Made by a program: the position numbers and the translations under genes
Assembly: GCA_902801175.1 (NCBI GenBank)
Contig: CADCHF010000006.1
Coordinates: forward strand, 27,863 to 91,862
Length of the DNA stretch: 64,000 bases
Reading direction: 5' to 3'
Origin: an uncultured Coriobacteriaceae bacterium
GTDB lineage: Bacteria > Actinomycetota > Coriobacteriia > Coriobacteriales > Atopobiaceae
In this document: piece by piece, positions 11,294 through 18,928 of the stretch
Layout: every line of letters starts with the position of its first letter
How positions within the stretch are numbered: position 1 is the first letter of the stretch
Notes under the pieces: model-generated
The model's input: the letters and a program-made list of their open reading frames with translations, nothing else
What the model was told of the DNA's origin: nothing
Database searches by the model: none

Positions 11294-12391
11294 TCAACCA
11301 ATGCCGAGCGCCGCGCGGCCAGCTGCCGTTAGGTGACGCTTTTGCCCACCCTGTTTGGCGATGAGACCCTTTTCCTCGAGCCCGCTCAACACGCGCGACC
11401 ACGTGGACTCCGAGATGGGGCTCTGCGCACTCAGGTCACGCGGGCCAACGGAGTCGTGCGTACGCAGATACTCGAGCGCCATGGCCTCACGATCGTTGAG
11501 AACAACGGGCATGGGCGCAGCCTGCTGCTGGTAGGGCATCTGAGCTGGCATTCCCTGCTGCCAACCCTGTGGCGCGCCACCAGGCTGCTGCCAGCCCTGC
11601 TGGTTTGGCGCCATCTGTTGATAACCCTGCTGGGGCATGCCGGGCTGTTGGTAACCCTGTTGTCCAAAACCTTGCTGCGGCAATCCCTGCTGCTGGTAGG
11701 GTTGCTGCCATCCCTGTTGAGGATAGGCCTGCTGTTGCCAACCCTGTTGATAGGCTCCAGGCCACGCCTGTTGTTGATACTGCTGCGCAGGCCAGCCTTG
11801 AGGCGCCTGTTGCTGCTGGTAGGAGGGCTGTTGAAAGCCCAACTGGTTGGACGGGGAGCTGCTCGCCCCGTGGACGAGCGACACCGTTACCACCGTGCCG
11901 TTATGTATGTTGTCCTCAACGGTGAGCGACCCGCCCTTGTCCTCGAGCCACTGCTGCGCGTACGGAAGCCCCGATCCAACGCCTCTGATGTAGCGTTTCA
12001 TCTCTGTGGTTGCCGAGGTCGTGCCATATTCAAGCGCACGGACCTTGTCGGCAATGCCAGGACCTTGGTCAGAGAAGCGAATGGTGTCGCCGCCATCAAG
12101 AATGGAGATGGTCGGCTCCATGAAGTAGGCGTGGATAAGGTTCTCAACAACCTCGCGAATGACCGTGAAGGGGATAGAGCCGCCCTGCTCCTTGGCAAGG
12201 CGCGTGACCTCAGCCGTAATGTTCTCAAGAAAGGTCCTGATGTCCGACGGTTCTACAACAACCACGCGCGGTGCGGCCGCGGCATCGTCAAAGACGGCAA
12301 TGCGGGCCGGGTTCTTGACCACAAGGGTCTGCTCCTCGTGCGGCGTCTGTGTGTCGCCGTTCTCAACGAACGGGTAGAACGTGTCGGACAC
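11294..12391 (-). CDS. GHKL ATPase with Gln/Pro-rich linker and C-terminal winged helix
   Basis: This 365-residue protein of unknown function lies between dnaA and the origin. The N-terminal half is a histidine-kinase-type ATPase fold with N box REVVENLIHA, G1 FSDQGPGIAD and G2 RGVGSGLPYA, but no phosphoacceptor or sensor domain. Residues about 185-305 are a low-complexity linker of Gln, Pro, Gly, Tyr and Trp (repeats like QQGWQQP). The last 60 residues look like a MarR-type winged helix (ESTWSRVLSGLEEKGLIAKQ). It could be an ATP-dependent switch or transcription regulator. The GTG at 12391 is preferred (AAAGG 7 bases upstream); an ATG at 12412 is possible. Confidence 0.8.
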   Translation of the reverse strand: MSDTFYPFVENGDTQTPHEEQTLVVKNPARIAVFDDAAAAPRVVVVEPSDIRTFLENITAEVTRLAKEQGGSIPFTVIREVVENLIHAYFMEPTISILDGGDTIRFSDQGPGIADKVRALEYGTTSATTEMKRYIRGVGSGLPYAQQWLEDKGGSLTVEDNIHNGTVVTVSLVHGASSSPSNQLGFQQPSYQQQQAPQGWPAQQYQQQAWPGAYQQGWQQQAYPQQGWQQPYQQQGLPQQGFGQQGYQQPGMPQQGYQQMAPNQQGWQQPGGAPQGWQQGMPAQMPYQQQAAPMPVVLNDREAMALEYLRTHDSVGPRDLSAQSPISESTWSRVLSGLEEKGLIAKQGGQKRHLTAAGRAALGIG

Positions 12392-12685
12392 TTGCAAACC
12401 TTTCAACACCATTTCATCGAGTGATGAAAACTTTCCAAACAAACTTTCACTTCTGCAAAGTTTTCAACAGCTGACGAACAATTGTCGATAACTGGGAAAA
12501 CATCACCCACAAAGTCCGTTAAGAATACCATGCTTGCAAGCATAGCGGCCAAACCTTGCATCAACAAATGAAAGCTTGCACAAGGAAGTATGCGCCTTGC
12601 CACAAGTTTGAGAAGCTTTCTTGCTAAGTGCCCGTGTGTTAGTCGACGGCCATCAACAGACTCAGACAAAGAGATGCGTCACAAA

Positions 12686-12874
12686 GGACCGCTGAACACG
12701 TGGCGGGGGAGTCTCTGGCGGGCGATTTCTCGGGCTGCTCATCGCGTCGGCACGGCGTAAGCGAGGGCCGCACCGAACGCAGTGAGGTGCTCCCGGGCTG
12801 CCGCGCCGTAAGCGAAGGGCGCTTAGCCCGAGCTGAGCCCGCCAGAGACTCCCCCGCCACGTGTTCAGCGGTCC
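12686..12874. repeat. Giant inverted repeat with perfect 38-bp arms
   Basis: Arms at 12686-12723 and 12837-12874 are exact reverse complements. Inside, TCGGGCT and AGCCCGA extend the pairing after a small interruption, and the loop holds further hairpins such as GCACC/GGTGC. The GC-rich arms would form a cruciform in DNA or a very stable RNA hairpin. Small frames reading across it are mirror images on the two strands and are artefacts of the repeat. Confidence 0.9.
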
Positions 12875-12970
12875 CCCACACCTCACTAATCAGCCTCTCT
12901 TTGGCCTCTGGCCACCGCCGTCAAGGATCTCGTTGTAGTTTTGTGGCGTTTCTGCATTTTAAATAGGTAT

Positions 12971-13000
12971 TTGACAGATAAATATCTGTGACTCTACAAT
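12971..13000 (+). promoter_or_regulatory. rpmH promoter with palindromic spacer
   Basis: TTGACA (12971-12976) and TACAAT (12995-13000) are 18 bases apart. The sequence ACAGATAAATATCTGT (12974-12989) is a perfect two-fold palindrome overlapping the -35 and spacer, and so is a possible operator. Confidence 0.75.
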
Positions 13001-13056
13001 CTTGGGGCTTGACTCATTTTGATAGACGTTTACATCTCTGTTTTGGAGGTTGAATC

Positions 13057-13191
13057 ATGAAGCGCACGTATCAGCCCAACAAGCGCAAGCGCGCCAAGAC
13101 CCACGGCTTCCGCGCCCGTATGGCCACCAAGGGTGGTCGCGACGTCATCTCCCGTCGTCGCGCCAAGGGTCGCAAGAAGCTGACCGTCTAG
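13057..13191 (+). CDS. rpmH: 50S ribosomal protein L34
   Basis: The 44-residue, highly basic protein begins [18 protein letters not shown] and ends with KGRKKLTV, the typical L34 pattern. GGAGG precedes the ATG. It heads the rpmH-rnpA-yidD-yidC-jag operon that is usual beside bacterial origins, with a strong promoter just upstream. Confidence 0.97.
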   Translation: MKRTYQPNKRKRAKTHGFRARMATKGGRDVISRRRAKGRKKLTV

Positions 13192-13199
13192 GCTTCGCC

Positions 13200-13520
13200 A
13201 TGGAGACCATCAAGTCCAAGCAGGATTTTGAGAAGGTCTTCTCTGGTGGCAAACGAGCCAACAGCAGGCTCGTCCGCATGACAGTATTACGACTCAACGA
13301 AGGCGGCCCAGCACGAGTCGCCTTCGTTGCGCCTAAAAGACTGGGAAATGCGGTCTTTAGGAACAGGTGCAAGCGAGTTTTGCGAGAAGCTGCCCGGCAG
13401 GCAGGACTTCCACGAGCAGGGTTTGATGTGATCCTCTTTGCCACGAGGGACACGCATGACTCACACCCTGCTGAGGTGGCAAAGTCCATGACGTCGCTTA
13501 TGCGCAGGTTTGACAGATAG
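13200..13520 (+). CDS. rnpA: Ribonuclease P protein component
   Basis: The 106-residue basic protein partners the RNase P RNA in trimming tRNA 5' ends. The RNR signature is visible as RNRCKRVLREAARQ near residue 55, preceded by APKRLGNAV. The ATG at 13200 lies 8 bases after the rpmH stop, and the reading frame stays open upstream through rpmH only by chance. Confidence 0.95.
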   Translation: METIKSKQDFEKVFSGGKRANSRLVRMTVLRLNEGGPARVAFVAPKRLGNAVFRNRCKRVLREAARQAGLPRAGFDVILFATRDTHDSHPAEVAKSMTSLMRRFDR

Positions 13521-13538
13521 GATGCGTGGCCAGCTGTG

Positions 13539-13748
13539 ATGAAGCAGCTCTTCATGGCAATGATTCGTTGGTATCAGCGATACATATCGCCGTTGATTGG
13601 TCCGCATTGCATCTATACCCCAACCTGCTCCGCCTACGCCCTCGAGGCCATCGAAAAGTACGGAGCCATCAAGGGAGGATGGTTGGCAATCAAGCGCATC
13701 GCGCGCTGTCATCCTTTCCACGCGGGCGGGTACGACCCCGTCCCGTAG
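13539..13748 (+). CDS. yidD: Membrane protein insertion efficiency factor YidD
   Basis: The small protein of 69-70 residues has the YidD signature: YQRYISP, then a cysteine-rich [15 protein letters not shown], then [17 protein letters not shown]. The family aids insertion of membrane proteins next to YidC. A GTG at 13536 directly before the ATG is an equally possible start. It lies between rnpA and yidC in the standard order. Confidence 0.93.
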   Translation: MKQLFMAMIRWYQRYISPLIGPHCIYTPTCSAYALEAIEKYGAIKGGWLAIKRIARCHPFHAGGYDPVP

Positions 13749-13769
13749 GACACACGCCACGGAGGAACC

Positions 13770-14528
13770 ATGTGGGATTGGTTTATTCAGTTTCTAACGC
13801 AGGTATTGGAGATGCTTGCCGGCGCAACGGGTGACTGGGGCCTTGCGGTCATCATCCTCACCTTTGTGATCCGCCTGCTCATCATGCCGCTTATGACCAA
13901 GTCGACGGCATCCACGGCTCGCATGCAGGTACTGCAGCCCAAGCTGACCGAGATTCAGGAGCGCTACGCCGACGATCCCGAGCGTCAGATGGAGGAGATG
14001 CGCAAGTTCCAGGCTGAGAACAACTTCAACCCGCTCTCTGGCTGCCTGCCCATGTTCTTGCAGATGCCCATCTTCTTTGCACTCTTCACGGTTGCACGTA
14101 ACGTGCCGGCCAACGCAAGCTTCTTTAACATCCTGCCGTCCATCAGCATGTCCGCCAGCGAGGCCTTTGCTGCGGGCGGCATTGAGCAGGCAATCGTCTA
14201 CATCCTGTTTGACATTGCCTTTGGTGTTCTCACGCTCATCCCCATGCTGCTCAACGCCAAGAACACGCCCGAGGAGCAGCGCCAGCAGAGCCTCACGATG
14301 GGCATCATGATGTCCGTAATGATGCTTTGGTTTGGTTGGAGCGTGCCGGCCGCAGTGCTGCTGTACTACGATACCTCCGCGGTTTGGCAGGTTATCCAGC
14401 AGGTTGTTGTTACGCAGCGCGTTACCGAGAAGGTCAAGGCTGAGACCGAGGCTCAGTTTAAGAATCAACCCAAAGAGATCAACGTCGTTCGCAGGGAGCG
14501 CAAGCCCAGGCCCAAGAAGAAGGGCTAA
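13770..14528 (+). CDS. yidC: Membrane protein insertase YidC
   Basis: The 252-residue short form typical of Gram-positive-type bacteria. Hydrophobic segments are visible near residues 22-42, 88-110, 135-160 and 175-200, with the hydrophilic loop KLTEIQERYADDPERQ between the first two. The first helix carries the conserved arginine in FVIRLLIMPL. The C-terminus is strongly basic, which may contact ribosomes. No lipobox is present. GGAGG precedes the ATG. Confidence 0.95.
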   Translation: MWDWFIQFLTQVLEMLAGATGDWGLAVIILTFVIRLLIMPLMTKSTASTARMQVLQPKLTEIQERYADDPERQMEEMRKFQAENNFNPLSGCLPMFLQMPIFFALFTVARNVPANASFFNILPSISMSASEAFAAGGIEQAIVYILFDIAFGVLTLIPMLLNAKNTPEEQRQQSLTMGIMMSVMMLWFGWSVPAAVLLYYDTSAVWQVIQQVVVTQRVTEKVKAETEAQFKNQPKEINVVRRERKPRPKKKG

Positions 14529-14554
14529 GAATGGCGCCTTTTGAGGAGGTAAAC

Positions 14555-15142
14555 ATGGGGGACGAGCTTCCGCTCACTCCTGAGGAGAACGCCAGCGTGG
14601 CGTCTGATGTTGCGGATGAGTACTCGCAGATACGCGAGCGCTTTGAGGCAGAGGGCCGTGATGGTCTGAGCGATGACGACATTGACAAGATCGCCGACAC
14701 AGCCATTACGTGCATCCGCGAGCTGCTTGCTTTCTTTGGCGAGAAGCACGTGGTTATTGATGAGTACGACGGTGACGAGGGTGAGCTAATCCTCGACGTC
14801 TCCGGTGGAGACCTCGCAGTGCTGATTGGTCGCCATGGCCGCACGCTCGACTCGCTCCAGATGATTGTCTCTTCATTCATGAGCAACCGTCTTAAGTTTC
14901 ACTATCCCATCGTTGTTGACATCGAGGGCTACAAGATCCGTCGCAAGGAGAAGCTTGTCAACCTTGCTCACAGCGCGGCTGCACGCGCAAAGCGTCAGCA
15001 CGGGCGCGTCTCTCTGGCGCCGATGAACGCCTATGAGCGCCGCATCGTGCACCTTACGCTGCTGGATGACGTGGACGTCACGACGCATTCCGAGGGCGAG
15101 GACCCCGATCGTCGCGTGGTGATTACCTACGTGCGCTCGTAG
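14555..15142 (+). CDS. jag: Jag/KhpB RNA-binding protein (KH and R3H domains)
   Basis: The 195-residue protein has a KH domain with the GRHGRTLDSLQ loop near residue 95 and a C-terminal R3H domain (APMNAYERRIVHLTLLDD). These proteins bind RNA and in other Gram-positive bacteria affect cell elongation and division. GAGGAGG just upstream of 14555 decides the start; an ATG at 14531 has no such site. A terminator follows, ending the rpmH operon. Confidence 0.92.
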   Translation: MGDELPLTPEENASVASDVADEYSQIRERFEAEGRDGLSDDDIDKIADTAITCIRELLAFFGEKHVVIDEYDGDEGELILDVSGGDLAVLIGRHGRTLDSLQMIVSSFMSNRLKFHYPIVVDIEGYKIRRKEKLVNLAHSAAARAKRQHGRVSLAPMNAYERRIVHLTLLDDVDVTTHSEGEDPDRRVVITYVRS

Positions 15143-15166
15143 AAGAGCCAAGGGAATGTATGCTTG

Positions 15167-15195
15167 AGGGGAGGGCTTCGGCTCTCCCCTTTTTT
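15167..15195 (+). terminator. Terminator at the end of the rpmH-jag operon
   Basis: A 10-bp stem (15167-15176 with 15181-15190) closed by a TTCG tetraloop is followed by six T. It shows that rsmG starts after it, not at the upstream ATG at 15160. Confidence 0.88.
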
Positions 15196-15222
15196 GAGAT
15201 TTGGATTGTTTGGCAGGACGCG

Positions 15223-15957
15223 ATGATTGCTACGCAAGAGAACAATGAGCTTCTACAAATGATGCTAAATCAGTATCAAATAGATACCACGGACGAGCAA
15301 CGCGACCTGCTACTGAGGCACCTTGATCTTGTTGTAGAGAAGAACAAGGTTATGAACCTGACAAGGATCGTTGAGCCGCGTGAGGCTATTGTTCGTCATG
15401 TAGTTGATAGCCTCTTGCTTTTGAATGCAATTGAGGAGCACAAGAGCTCTGCCGTCGTGCGATTCCTCGATATTGGTACCGGCGGTGGTTTCCCTGGTAT
15501 ACCCCTTGGTATTGTTACCAAGCATCGTGGTCTGTTGATTGACTCAGTTGCTAAGAAGGTGCGCGCGGTTAGTGAGTTTATCAACGAGCTCGGATTGCAC
15601 GACCAACTCTCGGCTGAGTCTGTGCGTGTCGAAGAGTTGGCTCTCACACAGGCGAAGAGCTTTGATGTTGTAGTTGCTCGAGCTGTAGCTGATTTGGGAA
15701 TTCTCGTTGAGTACGCAGCGCCGCTTCTTAAGAGGCATGGAGTCCTTGTTGTGTCCAAGGCCCTTATTGAAGACGATGAACTTCATCGTGGCGATACGAC
15801 TGCCGAGATATGTGGCTTGGAGTCTGTTTCACGTGGAACTTACGAGCTGCCCGATGGACAGGGGCACCGCGAGATAATCACGTACCAAAAGATCAAGCAG
15901 CCTAAGATCAAGCTTCCGCGTGCTAACGGCATGGCTAAGAAGAAGCCGCTTGCTTGA
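15223..15957 (+). CDS. rsmG: 16S rRNA (guanine527-N7)-methyltransferase RsmG
   Basis: The 244-residue methyltransferase modifies G527 of 16S rRNA using SAM. The SAM motif is LDIGTGGGFPGIPLGI near residue 85, and VVARAVADLGILVEYAAPLL follows. AGGA before the ATG at 15223 and the terminator just upstream decide the start. A parS-like site lies inside the gene at 15825. Codon usage here is more AT-rich than in neighbours to the left. Confidence 0.94.
   Translation: MIATQENNELLQMMLNQYQIDTTDEQRDLLLRHLDLVVEKNKVMNLTRIVEPREAIVRHVVDSLLLLNAIEEHKSSAVVRFLDIGTGGGFPGIPLGIVTKHRGLLIDSVAKKVRAVSEFINELGLHDQLSAESVRVEELALTQAKSFDVVVARAVADLGILVEYAAPLLKRHGVLVVSKALIEDDELHRGDTTAEICGLESVSRGTYELPDGQGHREIITYQKIKQPKIKLPRANGMAKKKPLA
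15825..15840. promoter_or_regulatory. parS site inside rsmG
   Basis: TGTTTCACGTGGAACT matches the 16-bp parS palindrome TGTTNCACGTGNAACA except for the last base. ParB encoded 1.9 kb away is the expected ligand. Confidence 0.75.
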
Positions 15958-16386
15958 TGATAGTAGGCAAGATGATAAGGTTCGCAAAATAGCTACTGCG
16001 TAGTTCAGAGGCGAAGTGTGGACAATAGAGTCGCGAGCTCTCTAGGAGACCTTGGGTGTGAAGCGACTCTATCAAGACTGGTTAGAATCAAGGATACAAA
16101 ATCTCTACTATATATGTTAGTAGAATACAACAATTAGAAGATTTAAATTAGTCTGATCAATCGATTTGAAGCAATTCATAGAACGAATGATGAGTGTAAT
16201 TTGTAAACTCAAAATAATATGAGCACAATTCAGAATTACATGTCTGAAGTCTTTAGTAGACTCAAATGAGCAAACGAGCTAATTGGTCGACTTAAGTACA
16301 CCTTCTGTCTTAATAGGTTACTCAAATTACATATGTAATGGTGTCAATCTCAACAAATTAGAATTCTTAAGAGTTGAGCTTTGATA

Positions 16387-16402
16387 TGTTTCATGTGAAA
16401 CC
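16387..16402. promoter_or_regulatory. parS-like site
   Basis: TGTTTCATGTGAAACC keeps both GTTTCA/TGAAAC halves but changes the central C and the last base of the consensus. Confidence 0.55.
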
Positions 16403-16611
16403 CATGCATCGTATGAGTCTCTCTTCAATTTGAAGAATTAATGCTGGCTATACCGCCTATTTCAACAGCAAAGAATGATCTGCTAGAGATTGATTAGAGG
16501 CATTTAGTTGATAGCTATAGAATGAACATTCGAATGACTACGATGAGTTTATCAAGACAATCAGATGATTGAATGACAATCAGCGAACGATAACTCAAGG
16601 CCTATATGCTG

Positions 16612-16627
16612 TGTTCCACGTGAAACA
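16612..16627. promoter_or_regulatory. parS site (perfect)
   Basis: TGTTCCACGTGAAACA is identical to the well-known bacterial parS consensus. Confidence 0.92.
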
Positions 16628-16724
16628 AGAGGGAACATCACTAGAACGAATTGGATTAGGCAAGCTCAGACGATAACTATGAACATTTGCAAATCAATAT
16701 AGTCAGACGTTCATAGTAACCTAA

Positions 16725-16740
16725 TGTTTCATATGAAACA
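16725..16740. promoter_or_regulatory. parS-like site
   Basis: TGTTTCATATGAAACA is a perfect palindrome with AT in place of the central CG. Confidence 0.6.
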
Positions 16741-16794
16741 CTTAGTGAAGCTAGTATGATGCTGTTCTTGTCACGCCTGAGATATCACAGCAAG

Positions 16795-16810
16795 TGTTTC
16801 ATGTGAAACA
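16795..16810. promoter_or_regulatory. parS-like site
   Basis: TGTTTCATGTGAAACA differs from the consensus only at one central base. Confidence 0.7.
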
Positions 16811-16830
16811 GCTAAAGAGTAAGTATCTAT

Positions 16831-16846
16831 TGTTCCACGTGAAACA
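16831..16846. promoter_or_regulatory. parS site (perfect)
   Basis: TGTTCCACGTGAAACA, identical to the site at 16612. Confidence 0.92.
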
Positions 16847-16872
16847 AAACTCCTGACTTCTGAGAATGACGA

Positions 16873-16888
16873 GGTTTCACGTGGAACA
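16873..16888. promoter_or_regulatory. parS site near the parA start
   Basis: On the minus strand TGTTCCACGTGAAACC, one base from consensus. It lies 61 bp before the parA ATG, so ParB binding could also repress parAB. Confidence 0.82.
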
Positions 16889-16949
16889 ATAGTCTATGAT
16901 GTAATGACCAAACGAAATGAAGAGAAAACGATACTTGTTTGGAGGCATC

Positions 16950-17750
16950 ATGGGGTACATGGATGTAAAACGTGCCAATCCTCTCAAGAAGACGAAAATA
17001 ATTGCTGTTATCAACCAAAAAGGTGGAGTTGGTAAGTCCACAACAGTTGTAAATCTTTCGGCAGCACTTGGTGAATCGAAGAAGAAGGTTCTCGTCGTTG
17101 ACCTGGATCCACAGGGAAACACTTCAAGTGGCTATGGCATTGAGAAAGATGAACTCGAAGTCGATATCTACGACGTTTTGCTTAATGATGTTCCAGCTGG
17201 CGATGCAATAGTAGATACGTGCGAGAAGAACGTCTTTGCCATACCTGCAACGATTCAGCTTGCGGGTGCAGAAGTTGAGCTTGTGAATCTAGAGGACCGA
17301 GAACATGCACTTAAAGAAGTCTTAGAGTCGGTTCGCGAGTACTTCGATTATATCTTCATTGATTGCCCGCCATCGCTTGGTCTTCTGACTGTCAATGCTC
17401 TTGTCGCGGCAGATGAGCTTCTGATTCCGATTCAGTGCGAGTTCTATGCATTGGAAGGCGTTACCAAGCTACTTGAGTCAATGCGTATGGTGAAGAATCG
17501 TCTGAATCCGGAGCTTGAGATCTTTGGCGTACTTCTGACCATGTACGACAGTCGCACAACACTCTCAAAGCAAGTTGCGGAAGAAGTAAATAAGTACTTT
17601 GGTAAGAAGGTATTCAAAACGATTATTCCGCGCAATGTAAAGCTATCTGAGGCTCCAAGCCACGGATTGCCTGTTACACAGTATGCAAGGATGAGCAAGG
17701 GTGCAATTTCGTACATCAAGTTGGCGAAGGAAGTGACTCGACGTGGCTAA
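16950..17750 (+). CDS. parA: Chromosome partitioning ATPase ParA/Soj
   Basis: The 266-residue deviant Walker ATPase drives origin segregation with ParB. The Walker A motif NQKGGVGKSTTVVNL is near residue 20, A' is VLVVDLDPQGNTSSGY, and Walker B is YIFIDCPPSLG. GGAGG lies 4 bases before the ATG at 16950; an ATG at 16959 is a second option. A 33-base upstream extension is open but lacks a ribosome site. Its end overlaps parB by 8 bases. Confidence 0.96.
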   Translation: MGYMDVKRANPLKKTKIIAVINQKGGVGKSTTVVNLSAALGESKKKVLVVDLDPQGNTSSGYGIEKDELEVDIYDVLLNDVPAGDAIVDTCEKNVFAIPATIQLAGAEVELVNLEDREHALKEVLESVREYFDYIFIDCPPSLGLLTVNALVAADELLIPIQCEFYALEGVTKLLESMRMVKNRLNPELEIFGVLLTMYDSRTTLSKQVAEEVNKYFGKKVFKTIIPRNVKLSEAPSHGLPVTQYARMSKGAISYIKLAKEVTRRG

Positions 17751-18615
17751 ACGAGTAGGGCTTGGCAAGGGACTTGAATCACTTATGGGTGGAGCAGACG
17801 CCGAGGTTGGTGGCGCTGCAGCTGCCCCGGATGCAATGATCAAACTGGACGATATTCGTCCAAACAAGAATCAGCCTCGTAAGAACTTTGACCCCGAAGC
17901 ACTTGCTGAGCTTTCGGATTCGATTAAGCAGAATGGAGTGCTTCAACCTATCCTTCTTCGCAAGAAGGGCCAGAAGTACGAGATTGTTGCAGGTGAGCGA
18001 CGCTATCAGGCAGCAAAGATGGCAGGGCTCACAGAGATTCCGGCTGTTGTCCGCGAGATCTCTGATGAGGATGTATTTAAGCTCGCACTCATTGAGAATC
18101 TACAGCGTTCTGACCTAGATCCTATTGAAGAGGCTCGTGGTTTTAAGACGCTCATCGATGAGACTGGTATGACACAGGCAGAGCTCGGACAAGCACTCTC
18201 TAAGTCTCGTCCGGCAATTGCCAATTCTCTGCGACTCCTTGATCTGCCGGAAGAAGTCCAGGAAATGATGGCTCAGCGTCTGCTTACTGCAGGACATGCA
18301 CGCGCCATCCTTGTTGTGGCAAATGAAGAGGGACGCATCAAGCTAGCACAAAAGGTTGTAGAAGACGGTTTGACGGTGCGTCAGACAGAAAACCTTGCAC
18401 CACTGTTTTCTGTCACAGATCGCGTACCACCAAAGCGCGAGCCAACGCCACAGTCTTATAAGCGTGCGGCACGCCAACTCAAGCTTGCACTAGACACTAA
18501 CGTCCGAGTCAAGCGTATGAGGAACAAGAATAAGATTGAGATTGAGTTTGGTACCGAAGAAGATCTTGCACGTTTGGTTGAGCAGCTGAGCAAGGTGGCG
18601 ATGCAAGGTGAATAG
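17743..18615 (+). CDS. parB: Chromosome partitioning protein ParB/Spo0J
   Basis: The 290-residue CTPase and parS-binding protein begins KRVGLGKGLESLM. It contains the nuclease-like N-terminal core (PRKNFDPEALAELSDSIK, then GERRYQAAKMAGL and ENLQRSDLDPIEEARGF) and the helix-turn-helix (TQAELGQALSKSRPAIANSLRLL). The GTG start overlaps parA, which implies coupling. Seven candidate binding sites lie 0.9-1.9 kb upstream. Confidence 0.96.
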   Translation: MAKRVGLGKGLESLMGGADAEVGGAAAAPDAMIKLDDIRPNKNQPRKNFDPEALAELSDSIKQNGVLQPILLRKKGQKYEIVAGERRYQAAKMAGLTEIPAVVREISDEDVFKLALIENLQRSDLDPIEEARGFKTLIDETGMTQAELGQALSKSRPAIANSLRLLDLPEEVQEMMAQRLLTAGHARAILVVANEEGRIKLAQKVVEDGLTVRQTENLAPLFSVTDRVPPKREPTPQSYKRAARQLKLALDTNVRVKRMRNKNKIEIEFGTEEDLARLVEQLSKVAMQGE

Positions 18616-18865
18616 GATTGCAAGGCGTATCAAGCGGGATCTCATTCTTACGGCGCTTCTAAGCCTTGGAGCGGTTGTGGCTTACCACGTTCTTTTGGAT
18701 GAGGAAGCCAGGAGCGGGGTTCGTGCGATGAACCACACAATCATTGATTCCTTCAATACCCTGAGTGAGATGGTCGACGATAGAATCGGCACGATCATGG
18801 ACGATGAGGTAGTTGCACAGAACCGTCAGAACATCAAGGATGCTTGGAAGGCTCTGGGGTTCTAA
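18608..18865 (+). CDS. Small single-pass membrane protein downstream of parB
   Basis: An 85-residue protein not assigned to a family. A basic N-terminus (RIARRIKR) leads into one membrane helix (residues about 12-30), then a soluble, acidic tail of about 55 residues. The GTG start overlaps the parB stop by 8 bases, so it is translated with parAB, and a terminator follows. The arrangement suggests an inner-membrane accessory of this operon; its function is unknown. The frame has good codon character and tight spacing, so I regard it as real. Confidence 0.7.
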   Translation: MNRIARRIKRDLILTALLSLGAVVAYHVLLDEEARSGVRAMNHTIIDSFNTLSEMVDDRIGTIMDDEVVAQNRQNIKDAWKALGF

Positions 18866-18894
18866 GAGTCAGTGGAATAAAAGAAGTAAGAGCT

Positions 18895-18928
18895 AGGGAG
18901 GTCTCCGGAATGGAGGCCTCCCTTTCTT
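18895..18928 (+). terminator. Terminator of the parAB operon
   Basis: A 12-bp stem with one G-T or mismatched pair (18895-18906 with 18912-18923) and a five-base loop precedes TTTCTT. Confidence 0.85.

Larger units (their letters stand above)
12392..13056. other. Divergent region, candidate oriC
   Basis: Leftward replication genes and the rightward rpmH operon diverge here. DnaA-box-like sites are TTTTCAACA (12461-12469) and, on the minus strand, TTATCGACA (12483-12491). It also holds the 189-bp palindrome and the rpmH promoter. No gene is supported. The AT-rich block before parA is a competing origin candidate. Confidence 0.5.
15958..16949. other. AT-rich parS block before parA
   Basis: Nearly 1 kb without a credible gene and visibly AT-rich against the GC-rich surroundings. 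It holds six parS-like 16-mers, with a seventh inside rsmG. The remaining sequence has many short recurring words (GAATGA, CAATCAG) but no clear long repeat. It may be the centromere and could contain or adjoin oriC. Confidence 0.7.

Noticed and set aside
12639-12966. Several small frames on both strands around 12.7 kb
   Set aside because: They are mirror images created by the 38-bp inverted repeat; no ribosome site or family resemblance.
15160-15222. Longer N-terminus for rsmG from the ATG at 15160
   Set aside because: This stretch is a rho-independent terminator hairpin with a T run. The ATG at 15223 has its own ribosome site.
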